64,000 nt of DNA from Macrostomum hystrix (Eukaryota; Platyhelminthes; Macrostomidae), in the NCBI GenBank assembly GCA_950097015.1, contig CATNEN010000029.1:8420001-8484000 (forward strand), given 5' to 3'. This document shows positions 23,318 through 34,540 of this stretch, in pieces. A program made the translations under genes and the position numbers. The notes under the pieces were generated by a model. That model saw nothing but the letters and a program-made list of their open reading frames with translations. It did no database searches and was not told where the DNA came from. Position 1 is the first letter of the stretch; the number at the start of each line of letters is the position of its first letter.

Positions 23318-24790
23318 GAAGCAGCACTGAAGATCTAGTGGAAGCAGTCTCGAAGATCTAGTGGAAGCAGCACTGAAGATCTAGTGGAAGCAGCACTGAA
23401 GATCTAGTGGAATCAGTACTGAAGATCTAGTGGAATCAGCACTGAAGATCTAGTGGAATCAGTCTCGAAGATCTAGTGGAAGCAGCACTGAAGATCTAGT
23501 GGAAGCAGTACTGAAGATCTAGTGGAAGCAGCACTGAAGATCTAGTGGAAGCAGCACTGAAGATCTAGTGGAAGCAGCACTGAAGATCTAGTGGAATCAG
23601 CACTGAAGATCTAGTGGAATCAGCACTGAAGATCTAGTGGAATCAGTCTCGAAGATCTAGTGGAAGCAGCACTGAAGATCTAGTGGAAGCAGCACTGAAG
23701 ATCTAGTGGAATCAGCACTGAAGATCTAGTGAAATCAGTACTAAAGATCTAGTGGAATCAGCACTGAAGATCTAGTGGAATCAGCACTGAAGATCTAGTG
23801 GAATCAGCACTGAAGATCTAGTGGAATCAGTCTCGAAGATCTAGTGGAAGCAGCACTGAAGATCTAGTGAAATCAGTACTGAAGATCTAGTGGAATCAGT
23901 ACTGAAGATCTAGTGGAATCAGCACTGAAGATCTAGTGGAAGCAGCACTGAAGATCTAGTGGAATCAGTATTGAAGATCTAGTGGAATCAGCACTGAAGA
24001 TCTAGTGGAATCAGCACTGAAGATCTAGTGGAAGCAGCACTGAAGATCTAGTGGAAGCAGCACTGAAGATCTAGTGGAAGCAGCACTGAAGATCTAGTGG
24101 AAGCAGCACTGAAGATCTAGTGGAAGCAGCTAGCACTGAAGATCTAGTGGAAGCAGCACTGAAGATCTAGTAGAAGCAGCACTGAAGATCTAGTGGAATC
24201 AGTACTGAAGATCTAGTGGAAGCGGTCTCGAAGATCTAGTGGAAGCAGCACTGAAGATCTAGTGAAATCAGTACTGAAGATCTAGTGGAAGCAGCACTGA
24301 AGATCTAGTGGAAGCAGCACTGAAGATCTAGTGGAATCAGCACTGAAGATCTAGTGGAATCAGCACTGAAGATCTAGTGGAATCAGCACTGAAGATCTAG
24401 TGGAATCAGTCTCGAAGATCTAGTGGAAGCAGCACTGAAGATCTAGGAGTGGAATCAGTACTGAAGATCTAGTGGAAGCGGTCTCGAAGATCTAGTGGAA
24501 GCAGCACTGAAGATCTAGTGAAATCAGTACTGAAGATCTAGTGGAAGCAGCACTGAAGATCTAGTGGAAGCAGCACTGAAGATCTAGTGGAATCAGCACT
24601 GAAGATCTAGTGGAATCAGCACTGAAGATCTAGTGGAATCAGCACTGAAGATCTAGTGGAATCAGTCTCGAAGATCTAGTGGAAGCAGCACTGAAGATCT
24701 AGGAGTGGAATCAGTACTGAAGATCTAGTGGAAGCGGTCTCGAAGATCTAGTGGAAGCAGCACTGAAGATCTAGTGGAAGCAGCCCTGAA
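23318..24790. repeat. 23-bp minisatellite with higher-order structure
   Basis: Unit GATCTAGTGGAAGCAGCACT GAA, about 64 copies with AAGCAG/AATCAG and GCACTG/GTCTCG variants. A block marked by CTAGGAGTGGAATC recurs after about 256 bp (24446, 24702). Every unit contains a BglII-type AGATCT. Confidence 0.95.
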
Positions 24791-25374
24791 GCAGCGCAGT
24801 CTAATATGTTATTCGCAATGATACTACTGCAATAAAACAGATTATATGTGAACTAGATTAACTGCCTAGTCAGCAGCACAGCAGAGCCAACCATCGTGGG
24901 ATGAAAAACAGTCGTCCGAAAAAAAGCAACTAAAAATTGGAGAAAATAACGGGAACGTGATAAAATGCGGCCTGACAGAGGCTAATAAGGAAACCTAAAA
25001 AATATAGCCAGCATGCTCATTATCGTATCTTGCAGTGTTAGTTATAGGTTTGTCCAATATTTTCTGCTGTCTTAATTTGCATCTCTCTCACATACACACA
25101 CACAGTGCGCCTGGAGACAGGTCAGGATTGGGCCGTCCAACCAACCCCCGCAGAATGATGTCTAAAAGTACATTCTGTCTTTGGCAGTTTTATAAAGTTA
25201 TCCATCTCTCTGTTCTCTCTCAACCAACAAAAATCAATGGAGTCAATTTAATTAACTAATAGTCTGCTTACACACATGCTGTAGGCACATATGCTTACGG
25301 TATATAACTGCGCCTGCAGATTAAGGACTTGATGTGTATGATGAAAAATGACGATGGCATTGAAAATGACATCC

Positions 25375-26205
25375 CTTTGCATTTTGGGATGGTGACATTA
25401 TAACCTGGGGATCTGTGATGGTGACATTTTAACCTGAGGATGTGGGATGTAACAGCTTATCCTTGGGATCTGGGATGGTGTCAGCTTAACCTGAGGGTCT
25501 GTGATGGTGTCAGCTTAACCTGAGGGTCTGTGATGGTGTCAGCTTAACCTGAGGGTCTGTGATGGTGTCAGCTTAACCTGGGGATCTGTGATGGTGACAT
25601 TTTAACCTGAGGATGTGGGATGTAACAGCTTATCCTTGGGATCTGGGATGGTGTCAGCTTAACCTGAGGATCTGGGATGGTGTCAGCTTAACCTGGGGAT
25701 CTGTGATGGTGTCAGCTTAACCTGAGGATGTGGGATGTAACAGCTTATCCTTGGGATCTGGGATGGTGTCAGCTTAACCTGAGGATCTGGGATGGTGTCA
25801 GCTTAACCTGAGGATCTGGGATGGTGTCAGCTTAACCTGGGGATCTGGGATAATGTCAGCTTAACCTGAGGATGTGGGATAATGTCAGCTTAACCTGGGG
25901 ATCTGGGATAATGTCAGCTTAACCTGAGGATGTGGGATAATGTCAGCTTAACCTGAGGATCTGGGATGATGTCAGCTTAATCTGGGGATCTGGGATAAGT
26001 GTCAGCTTAAGCCTGAGGATGTGGGATGTGTAACAGCTTATCCTTGGGATCTGGGATGGTGTCAGCTTAACCTGAGGATCTGTGATGGTGTCAGCTTAAC
26101 CTGGGGATCTGTGATGGTGTCAGCTTAACCTGGGGGTCTGGGATGGTGTCAGCTTAACCTGGGGGTCTGTGATGGTGTCAGCTTAACCTGGGGGTCTGGG
26201 ATGAT
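25375..26205. repeat. 29-bp minisatellite
   Basis: Unit GGATCTGGGATGGTGTCAGC TTAACCTGA, about 28 copies with a TGTAACAGCTTATCCTTG variant at four places. Confidence 0.94.
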
Positions 26206-26289
26206 GCTTGTGATTGACAATCCAAGCTAGTGCAGGCGCCCAGTTTTGCAGCTCGGTGGCCAGAAGTACAAGTACATTGCTCATAGACT

Positions 26290-26350
26290 CGAATTATTAG
26301 TTTTAATCTTGGGCTGAGATTCGAACTCCTGAAGTCTCAGAGTCAGAAGT
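26290..26350 (-). mobile_element. tRNA-like fragment
   Basis: Minus strand: CTTCAGGAGTTCGAATCTCA carries a B box in tRNA-like context; no convincing A box was seen. Confidence 0.25.
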
Positions 26351-27402
26351 AGGCAAAGATGAGCCAGACATGCTGTGGCACAAAGATGAACAAGCTTAAA
26401 CAAAAGTGATAATAATTTTCTTTCGTGTTACTAACTACTCGTACAACACATTTTGTAAGAAAAATGATGTAATCAAATTGACTTCCTCACTTCCTTAACA
26501 TTCTTAAGATACCAAATAATTAATGAAAAGCAGGGTTTTAGTAGTACTACTAACAGTAAGTAGTGTAGCTAAGCATATTGACACAATTTTCTGAGCGTAA
26601 AAATAACTAGTGCAGACTAACGATTAGAACAAGGTTATATTTCTCTTAATTTAAATTTCTATCGTTCAGTCCAGAGAGAATTAAAAAAATATAATATGGA
26701 GACAAAATACTGACAAATCATAATAAAAGAAGGAACTGAACACCGCTACAGTAAAGGCAGTATTGGAACAAAAATAATTCGACTCTGCTACTCCAGTGGA
26801 TGGCAGTTTCATTTGGTCTAAAAAATCAAAACAGATATGAAAAATTCTGATTTGTTAAATGGCACTGATTTGTATATTTTATTTAGACGTCAACGAATCA
26901 ATTAGATGTTATGAATTAAAATAGATAGCACGTTAATAATTAAACACACACGAGTGCATAATCATAGCGAATTGGGAACAACGCTAGGGATATCTTGTAT
27001 ATATCCCTATATATAGATATATAACGCAGATAATAAAACAACTAGTGCAACAATATCAAACTAAAAAAAGCACACATCACTTCTCAGTAGTATAGTAGGA
27101 GCATGCGCGTTCGAGTTTGTGCATTAGAAAATCTAGCCATTGATAAGGCAACAAAAGTATGCGGCAAGCTGGACTCTTTAATGGGTTAGTTGTTGCCATA
27201 GCAACAAGAATGTTTATCCTAGTTATTGATTCCTGGCACTATGACAATCTATCTGGTCTACATCTGATCTCTGATAACACATTTAATGCCACTAATAAGC
27301 ACCAATGAAAGGATTAACATTTGAGTCTTAATAATTAAAATTGGAAAATAGTGATACACACTGACACTGACACAAAGCCACATTTCCACGGCCCAGTTAG
27401 AT
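26350..27402. other. A+T-rich spacer downstream of GCSH
   Basis: No gene recognised. Short A/T palindromes near 26990-27025. Confidence 0.6.
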
Positions 27403-27521
27403 TCAATGATGATGATCTTCATCTTCGTCGGCTTCGTTCTTCAAATATTTTTCGTATTCAACCTGATTCATTAGCGATTTAAGTTCGTCCTTGTCGCTGA
27501 GGCTGACTTTGAAAATCCAGC
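27403..27521 (-). CDS. GCSH: GCSH exon 4 and stop
   Basis: It encodes [20 protein letters not shown] and on to a terminal DEDEDHHH before TGA. The C-terminal helix matches the family. The acceptor is CATCTTTTAG. Confidence 0.95.
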
Positions 27522-30304
27522 CTAAAAGATGGTTGGTCATAGATTATCTACTCGTCGTAGATTCTAGTTATAAAAAAACTATGCAAAAATGTCTTAGAGA
27601 ACGAACGAACAAGAAGATTATATCAAGCGCCAATTAAATGAAATTCTAGAAGGACAATGCTTAAAATATATCTCAACAGTGTTGGACCCACCTGAGTATT
27701 GGCCACAAATAAGAACAGTCTGAGTACACCGAGAGTACTCAGTGGAAAATAGAGTTATTCCTTAAGTACAGCTTAACAATTCTGCGACTAGACCGAACTA
27801 TAATACAAGGGTACAAGCATTGTGTTCTACCAGTCCTAATTGTTGCACTTAATCTATTGCAGGCAAACTATTTTTTAAAAACTTCTTTAAAACAATTTTC
27901 TCGGAGATGACGCGAGTTTAATTTTAGCCCTTACCTAATAGAGCATTCTAGTAAATGTAGCTTCTAAATAAGCAAGACAGGTCGTTTAATGTGCAACATC
28001 CTGGTTGGCAGAATGTGACAGTTCTGGTTGGCAGAATGTGACAGTTCTGGTTGGCAGAATGTGACAGTTCTGGTTGGCAGAGTGTGACAGTTCTGGTTGG
28101 CGGAATGTGACAGTTCTAGTTGGCAGAATGTGGCAGTTCTAGTTGGCAGAATGTGACAGTTCTGGTTGGCAGAATGTGACAGTTCTAGTTGGCAGAATGT
28201 GGCAGTTCTAGTTGGCAGAATGTGACAGTTCTGGTTGGCAGAATGTGACAGTTCTGGTTGGCAGAGTGTGACAGTTCTGGTTGGCAGAATGTGACAGTTC
28301 TGGTTGGCAGAATGTGACAGTTCTGGTTGGCAGAGTGTGACAGTTCTGGTTGGCAGAATGTGGCAGTTCTAGTTGGCAGAATGTGACAGTTCTGGTTGGC
28401 AGAATGTGACAGTTCTGGTTGGCAGAGTGTGACAGTTCTGGTTGGCAGAATGTGACAGTTCTGGTTGGCAGAATGTGACAGTTCTGGTTGGCAGAATGCG
28501 ACAGTTCTGGTTGGCAGAATGTGACAGTTATGGAAGGCAAAGTGTGACAGTTCTGGTGGGCAGAATGTGACAGTTATGGACTTATGGTGGGCATAATGTG
28601 ACAGTTATGGACTTATGGTGGGCAGAATGTGACAGTTCTGGGAGGTAGTATGCAACAGTTCTGAAAGGCAGTTACATTAAAAAAGCAGTTCTGCCAAGAA
28701 TTAAAATTCAAATCTTACCCTTCTCAAGTGGGGACTTGTTGATTAGGGCACAGTCACTCTCCAGCGCCTTGTTAACCTCTGTGACAGTGCCTGAGACGGG
28801 AGAGTAAACCTCGCTGGCTGCCTTCACTGACTCAACAGCTGCCACATCCTCTGCAAATAGTGAATTTGAAACAGTAGTTGCAGATAAGCAGCCCTAAAGA
28901 TAAACAGAAAACCCACTGAAAGCAGCATGGTGAAGAGAGCTGGTCAAAGAGGGTCTAAACAATTAGCATGAAAAAACAATTTATTTACCATTCATTTCTA
29001 TGACTCGATCCACTTCAGGCAGTTGCACAGTAGACAACATCGCCAAGCTTCTCTTGGGCATAGTTGGAGATGCCAACACGGGCCAGCGAATTGGATTCTA
29101 AGATAACATACTCGTGCTTCTTGCTGTAGTACACATCTAAAAAAATTCAAACAGTAAGTTTTGGATTAAATATTAAACTTTTTACTAGCTGCATCAGTCA
29201 TAGGACAATACAATAACAAACAAATATTATTATATGGTCTATATGGAAAAATGTGAAGAAATAATTATCACATGAATAAAACTTGCTTTTTCATTGTATA
29301 ACTTAAGGCCCTTATATGTCAATAACAAATGCTACATTGATTGGTAATGCTAGCTTTAATAGTAGCTCATGTAAGTAAATAGAAGTAAACCTAATCTCAA
29401 TAATTATAAATGAGAACTAAATTAGTTAGAGCTACTAATTCAAGTCTTTCAAGAGAAAATAGAAAAAAAAACTGACAAAAAATTGTACATTAACAAAAAA
29501 CTGAAACAATTTGCAACTTAAAGCATTGGTTTTATTACACAGAAAGGGTAAAAAAGTAATCACTTAAATATAAGTCTGTTGTAGGTATAATAGCAAAATA
29601 GTCTAATACAATAAATATAAATAGGAACAAAAGTACTGATAAAAAAATTAAGAAAAGTCTTAATTTATATATTATTTTTAGCTATATCAATAGGCAGGCA
29701 GCCTAATATTATAAAAAAGTATTGACATGACCTGTATATGACATATGAGATACATTTTTTGTAGACCAAGGCTATTAATGTGCTTTTTACTGAATTGTTA
29801 AGATAATATTAGTAAATATAACTGGTAATGTAAATAGTTCAAGCTAGTAGAAACACTACATTTATTTCATGTTTCTTCAACATTTTCATTCTACAAAAAT
29901 AAGCAGAAAGTGACTGACACAACCAAACTCTGTCTAGGATTCTAGAAATAATTTGCACTTGAATCAAACCAAAGGTGGTGTAGTAATCCCTGTAGCATAT
30001 AAATTATTTTAGTAAATAATAATAATAATAATTTACATAAACATTTTCTCAAAAAGAAAGAGTTTAAGTAGTAAATCAATTAACAATTTTTTAATAAACT
30101 ACCTGAATATTTTCGAGTTTGTTGTAGGATAGAAATAGCTCCACTGCTTTCATTTAAAATAGCTGAACACTTAAAACTCTTAGCAAGTGAAGCCAGGCGC
30201 ATGGACTGTCGGCTAAATGTAGCAAAAGAAAGGAGGGAGTTCATTTTCAAAATTCGGCTCAATAAACTTTCTACAACAAAAAGCCACTTAAGCCAAGGGC
30301 CCAA
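27403..30304 (-). CDS. GCSH: Glycine cleavage system H protein
   Basis: The H protein is the mitochondrial lipoyl carrier that shuttles the methylamine group between the P, T and L proteins of the glycine cleavage complex. Coding exons: 30103-30244, 28989-29136, 28719-28850 and 27403-27521. The N-terminus [20 protein letters not shown] is basic and Ser/Leu-rich like a transit peptide. The core reads [25 protein letters not shown] and [19 protein letters not shown], where the Lys of SVKAAS is the lipoylation site, then [10 protein letters not shown] and an acidic DEDEDHHH end. Exon 2 has one surplus base (29029) after GDVVY; beyond it the frame resumes [13 protein letters not shown]. Intron 3 holds a 23-bp array. 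It is transcribed away from synaptogyrin. Identity is firm; whether the reading frame is truly intact is not. Confidence 0.95.
28001..28665. repeat. 23-bp minisatellite, GCSH intron 3
   Basis: Unit ACAGTTCTGGTTGGCAGAAT GTG, about 27 copies; the right edge lies about 55 bp from exon 3. Confidence 0.95.
28719..28850 (-). CDS. GCSH: GCSH exon 3 (lipoyl-lysine exon)
   Basis: It encodes [20 protein letters not shown] and on to [14 protein letters not shown] is the lipoyl attachment motif. Borders are TTTGCAG and GTAAGA; phases agree with both neighbours. Confidence 0.95.
28989..29136 (-). CDS. GCSH: GCSH exon 2, with one surplus base
   Basis: It encodes [30 protein letters not shown] and, after an extra T (base 29029), [13 protein letters not shown]. 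It is 148 nt where 147 is required by the flanking phases. Read without correction it stops at TGA ten bases downstream. Confidence 0.9.
30103..30304 (-). CDS. GCSH: GCSH exon 1 (5'UTR plus transit peptide)
   Basis: I took the ATG at 30244-30242 as the start because the peptide after it looks like a mitochondrial transit sequence, and the frame upstream to 30304 has no other ATG. Immediately upstream of 30304 stands a strong acceptor, CTTTTTTTAG, so this may be the point where a spliced leader or a 5'UTR exon is joined. The exon ends RKYS plus 1 nt. Confidence 0.85.
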
Positions 30305-30424
30305 CTAAAAAAAGAAATATAAGAGTAGGGTCAAATGCAGAATAAGAGAATAAGCGAAAATAAAGTTTCTTTGCAATTAATTGTCACTTGTGTATATATG
30401 CATACATATATAGTTTTCGGTGCG

Positions 30425-30448
30425 ATCGACGTACGTACGTACGTGCGT
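30425..30448. repeat. (ACGT)n-like tract between GCSH and synaptogyrin
   Basis: GATCGACGTACGTACGTACG TGCGTG lies in the 0.9-kb divergent spacer. No TATA box or Inr could be assigned with confidence. Confidence 0.5.
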
Positions 30449-31192
30449 GAAATTGTTGAGTTGATCGTAGTTCACATTCGCGTGCCCTTTCAGAAACCCT
30501 AGAGCAATATATATAACGTCTCTTGTTGAATGCAATACTTATTCTTTATAATGTTCAATGACTTTATCTTGGCTTTTATTTTAATGATTACAGATTATTA
30601 TCCGGCATAAATTGGTAAAACTTATAGGAATGTATTTTGTATTTTATTAAAAGTAAATTACTTGTACTATGGCGCTAAATCCTAATATTAAAACAAGTAT
30701 TTGAATTAATTCTCTCTTTCATGTTTCGTGCTTCTGGTTATTTGTGGGGCTTCTAAAACAAAAAGGAGAATTTTTATAACGGTTATCAAAACAAAAATTT
30801 TACTCTTTTTGCTCATCGAGTAAAATAAAGCAAGAGCTAGATAGTTATATTTTTGCTTAAATATAAAGTAGTACTTATTCATATAAAGGTGTGGAGAAGT
30901 AGGACTCGATTTTTTTAGAGATGCACGCAGAACTTTCAATACGGAAATTACCCAAGCGAATATAACAAACTATTGCTTCCTGCATAAAAGCATGCAAAAA
31001 ATATATACTCTTTCTTGTAAATTACCCAAACATGTATGTTCCGTATTATGCCTGTGTTGATATTGTCTTTTAAAAATGTGAGTCGTTGTATTATTTTAAC
31101 AGCAATTTCCTCCTGTCTGTTTGATGTATTTTTCGAATGTTATGTTCTGATATATAATTAATTCTATTTTGTTTGCCAATAATCAGCGATCA

Positions 31193-31306
31193 ATGGCTTC
31201 CTCACAGAATGTTTACGGCGCTGGACCAGCCGTTGGTCTTAACTATGAATTTAACCCGGTTACATTTTTAAAGCAGCCTTCCACAATCCTGAGACTAATT
31301 TCTTGG
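31193..31306 (+). CDS. SYNGR: Synaptogyrin exon 1
   Basis: Thirty-eight codons from the ATG to RLISW, phase 0, donor GTAAGT. The ATG is preceded by CAATAATCAG and six bases. Confidence 0.9.
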
Positions 31307-32309
31307 GTAAGTGCATGCCATGCCACTGCATGGATTTGAATAGTTCGAGAAAGTTTTTTTCACAAATTATTTTTGTCTTTAAAGCAGCTTGATTTTGCAG
31401 AAATATCAATTCACCCCAATTGTTTATGCCTATATTATAATTAACTATTTTTTGCTTTAAATTAATCTGTGGCAAAAAGTCAAGTAAATACCAAGTCTAA
31501 TTGCGATCTGTCTATTGACAAGTATAATCAACTTTGCAGATATTCTCCATAGTAGTTTTCGGCTGCATCAGCAGCGGCTGCTACGTTGAACAATTTTGCA
31601 TATTCAAGCTGGACAACAATGCTTGCGCCTTTGGCATCTTTGTTGGAGCTGTGGCATTTGTGGCCAGCATTGCCTTTATCGCTTTAGACGTTTTCCTTCC
31701 AAGAATCTCTTCAGCGCAGACAAGAAAATATGCCGTGCTAGCTGATATAATATTTTCTTGTGAGTTACTGCAGAGACGTTTCAAATCTATACGAAAGATT
31801 CGAGCAATCAAATGATCATATATGTTTATTTATTATTTATTATATGCAGCTTATGTGGGCCTTCTTCTACTTTGTGGCCTTCTGCTATTTGACCAATCGT
31901 CTGACGACGACGTCCGATGTCATGCTGGTGGTGTTATTCATCCAGCCGTGGCAGCTTAACAATGCTAGGGCCAGTATTGCTTTCAGCTTTCTGTCTATTG
32001 TTTCTTTTGGCTTGCTGGTCTTCTTTGCTGTACAAAAATATCGACAGGGACAGCAGGAGGCGTTTCCTAGTTCGGCTCAGGTGAGGCAGCAAACTAACCT
32101 TTTATTTATTAAAACGGCCCATTTAAGAACAGCCTATTCTACAATTATTTTACGTTGTTTTATTTTTCTAGATCGAGTCCGAGGTAGCCGCATCCGGCAG
32201 TCAGGAGTCGCAGCAGCAGTCGAAGCCTGATCCTGGCTATCAGGAGCGGCCATTTAGCTTTGCTGGCGAGAGTGGCAGTCAGGACCAGTATAGGCAGCCG
32301 GCCTACTAA
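31193..32309 (+). CDS. SYNGR: Synaptogyrin (MARVEL-domain vesicle protein)
   Basis: Synaptogyrins are four-pass membrane proteins of synaptic and other small vesicles. Exons: 31193-31306, 31540-31759, 31850-32080 and 32172-32309. The N-terminus MASSQNVYGAGPAVGLNYEF leads to FLKQPSTILRLISW, the conserved segment before TM1. TM1 is IFSIVVFGCISSGCY; TM2 lies near GIFVGAVAFVASIAFIALDV; TM3 is LMWAFFYFVAFCYLTN; and TM4 follows ARASIAFSFLSIVSFG, all at family positions. The cytoplasmic tail is Gln/Ser-rich with PGYQ and QYRQPAY motifs. Exon 2 ends with one base more than exon 3 needs: ADIIFS and LMWAF should abut without a gap. An acceptor AG lies 6 nt before the ATG. Intron donors and acceptors are otherwise standard and introns are short (90-230 nt). 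Confidence 0.93.
31540..31759 (+). CDS. SYNGR: Synaptogyrin exon 2 (TM1, loop, TM2)
   Basis: It opens IFSIVVFGCISSGC and ends ADIIFS plus one T before the GTGAGT donor. The paired Cys residues in the first luminal loop (FC..NNAC) are present. The exon is 220 nt; 219 would fit exon 3. Confidence 0.88.
31850..32080 (+). CDS. SYNGR: Synaptogyrin exon 3 (TM3, TM4)
   Basis: Seventy-seven codons from LMWAFFYFVAFCYLTN to FPSSAQ, donor GTGAGG, phase 0 both ends when read in the family frame. The acceptor is TTATATGCAG. Confidence 0.9.
32172..32309 (+). CDS. SYNGR: Synaptogyrin exon 4 (cytoplasmic tail)
   Basis: It encodes IESEVAASGSQESQQQ and on to DQYRQPAY and TAA. The tail is rich in Gln, Ser and Tyr, as in the family. 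The acceptor is TTTTTCTAG. Confidence 0.88.
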   Translation: MESEVAASGSQESQQQSKPDPGYQERPFSFAGESGSQDQYRQPAY

Positions 32310-32984
32310 AAGTAGAGAGAGCTTGTTGAATGTGTGAAATGCCAAAGATTCAGTTTTAAAAAAAAACTAGCTAAAGTGTGGCTATTTTTAATAGTTCTTT
32401 TGTTTGAAAACTTTTTATGACAATGAGCTGTGTAGTCACACTACTTCGAGTAGCGTGGTCGTTTAGCGTACATCAATGGATGCATTATGTTTTTAGCCGA
32501 CTGAAGTTTTATTCCTTAATATCCACGTCTCTTCCATTGATTATTTACTGAATACTTTTACATTCTTATAATGAATTGTCTTCTTCCTTTTTTGAAAAAT
32601 AATAAGTATTTGCGTGTTTTAATTTGCTTTTCATGACCGTGTTAAATGTTAAATGTGCTAAAGTGCTACTTTAATGTTTATTTAGCTTTAGTTTACCCAA
32701 TCCAGCCTTGCTGCGATAATTTTACAAATAGGCTTTGCAAACAGCTGCTGTCTGTGTTAGATAGAAATTCACTTCAAATTTATTCTCATCATTTTCATCC
32801 TTATATAACATAAAAAATATACAACGACGCTTAAAACATTTTTATTGCTTTTTAGCTAGAAAATATAGCACTTGCGATAATGATGGATGGCATTAAAACT
32901 TTATAATCTGCGTTACAACTGCTTTTAATAATTTCTAATCGAAAGCACAGTTTACAATACCGTGTTACTAATCTCCCAATTCAG

Positions 32985-34105
32985 GATTCCCTAATTTCCC
33001 TAATCTGGATTAAACTTTCCCTAATCTGGATTACAGTTTTCTAATCTGGATTACAGTTTTCTAATCTGGATTACAGTTTCCCTAATCTAGATTACAGTTT
33101 TCTAATCTGGATTACAGTTTCCCCATTCTGGATTACAGTTTCCCCATTCTGGATTACAGTTTTCTAATCTGGATTACAGTTTCCCCATTCTGTATTACAG
33201 TTTCCCCATTCTGGATTACAGTTTTCTAATCTGGATTTCAGTTTCTCCATTCTGGATTTCAGTTTCCCCATTCTGGATTACAGTTTCCCCATTCTGGATT
33301 ACAGTTTTCTAATCTGGATTACAGTTTCCCCATTCTGTATTACAGTTTCCCCATTCTGTATTACAGTTTTCTAATCTGGATTTCAGTTTCTGCATTCTGG
33401 ATTTCAGTTTCCCCATTCTGGATTACAGTTTCCCCATTCTGGATTACAGTTTTCTAATCTGGATTACAGTTTCCCCATTCTGTATTACAGTTTCCCCATT
33501 CTGGATTACAGTTTTCTAATCTGGATTTCAGTTTCTGCATTCTGGATTTCAGTTTCCCCATTCTGGATTACAGTTTCCCCATTCTGGATTTCAGTTTCCC
33601 CATTCTGGATTTCAGTTTCCCCATTCTGGATTACAGTTTTCTAATCTGGATTACAGTTTCCCCATTCTGGATTACAGTTTCCCCATTCTGTATTACAGTT
33701 TCCCCATTCTGGATTTCAGTTTCCCCATTCTGGATTACAGTTTCCCCATTCTGGATTTCAGTTTCCCCATTCTGGATTACAGTTTCCCCATTCTGGATTA
33801 CAGTTTCCCCATTCTGTATTACAGTTTCCCCATTCTGGATTACAGTTTTCTAATCTGGATTACAGTTTCCCCATTCTGGATTACAGTCTCCCTAATCTGG
33901 ATTACAGTTTCCCCATTCTGGATTTCAGTTTCCCCATTCTGGATTTCAGTTTCCCCATTCTGGATTACAGTCTCCCTAATCTGGATTACAGTTTCCCCAT
34001 TCTGGATTACAGTCTCCCTAATCTAGATTACAGTTTCCCTTATCTGTATTAAAGGTTCTCTATTCCGGATTTCAGTTTCCATAATCTGGATTATAATTTC
34101 TACAT
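32985..34105. repeat. 21-bp minisatellite between synaptogyrin and EF-hand gene
   Basis: Unit CCCCATTCTGGATTACAGTTT with shorter TTCTAATCTGGATTACAG variants, about 55 copies. It separates the two convergent 3' ends. Confidence 0.95.
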
Positions 34106-34143
34106 GCACCTAAAAAATGAAAAATGTTTCATCATTTTTGGTA

Positions 34144-34149
34144 TTTATT
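34144..34149 (-). promoter_or_regulatory. Poly(A) signal of the EF-hand gene
   Basis: AATAAA on the minus strand about 145 nt past the stop codon; the only canonical hexamer nearby. Confidence 0.5.
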
Positions 34150-34294
34150 GTTACAGTGGAGTAGTTTAAGTTATAACTGTTTTTGACGAAACTGCAGAAA
34201 GCTAGCCAGTGTTAAATCAGGAAAAATTGTTAAGCATTTGTGGAATTAAATTTTTCAATTAACTAGCAGGGGATAGTTAATGAGTAGGAGGGGA

Positions 34295-34540
34295 TCACGG
34301 TCCCACCAGGCGGTGCGCCAGCTCCGCATAGTCTAGCAGTCCCTGATCGTCGACAAGGTGCTCCAGCATTCGTTCCACATCGGCCTCGTCGATAGGCTCG
34401 CCAAGGCTGGTCAGCCAGTGGCGCAGGTGGCTGGCGTTGATTCGCCCAGTCGACGGCTTGTCGAAGACAGCCAAAGCGGCTCGCAGCCGCTTGAAGTCGT
34501 CGTCAGCTTCCCCGCTGACGCTGCCGAGCTCAAAACGGGC
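34295..34540 (-). CDS. EF-hand protein exon 3 (EF3-EF4)
   Basis: It encodes ARFELGSVSGEADDDFKRLR, the C-lobe EF-hand pair and the terminal LAHRLVGP before TGA. The acceptor is CAAACTGACAG. Confidence 0.87.
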   Translation of the reverse strand, partial: ARFELGSVSGEADDDFKRLRAALAVFDKPSTGRINASHLRHWLTSLGEPIDEADVERMLEHLVDDQGLLDYAELAHRLVGP

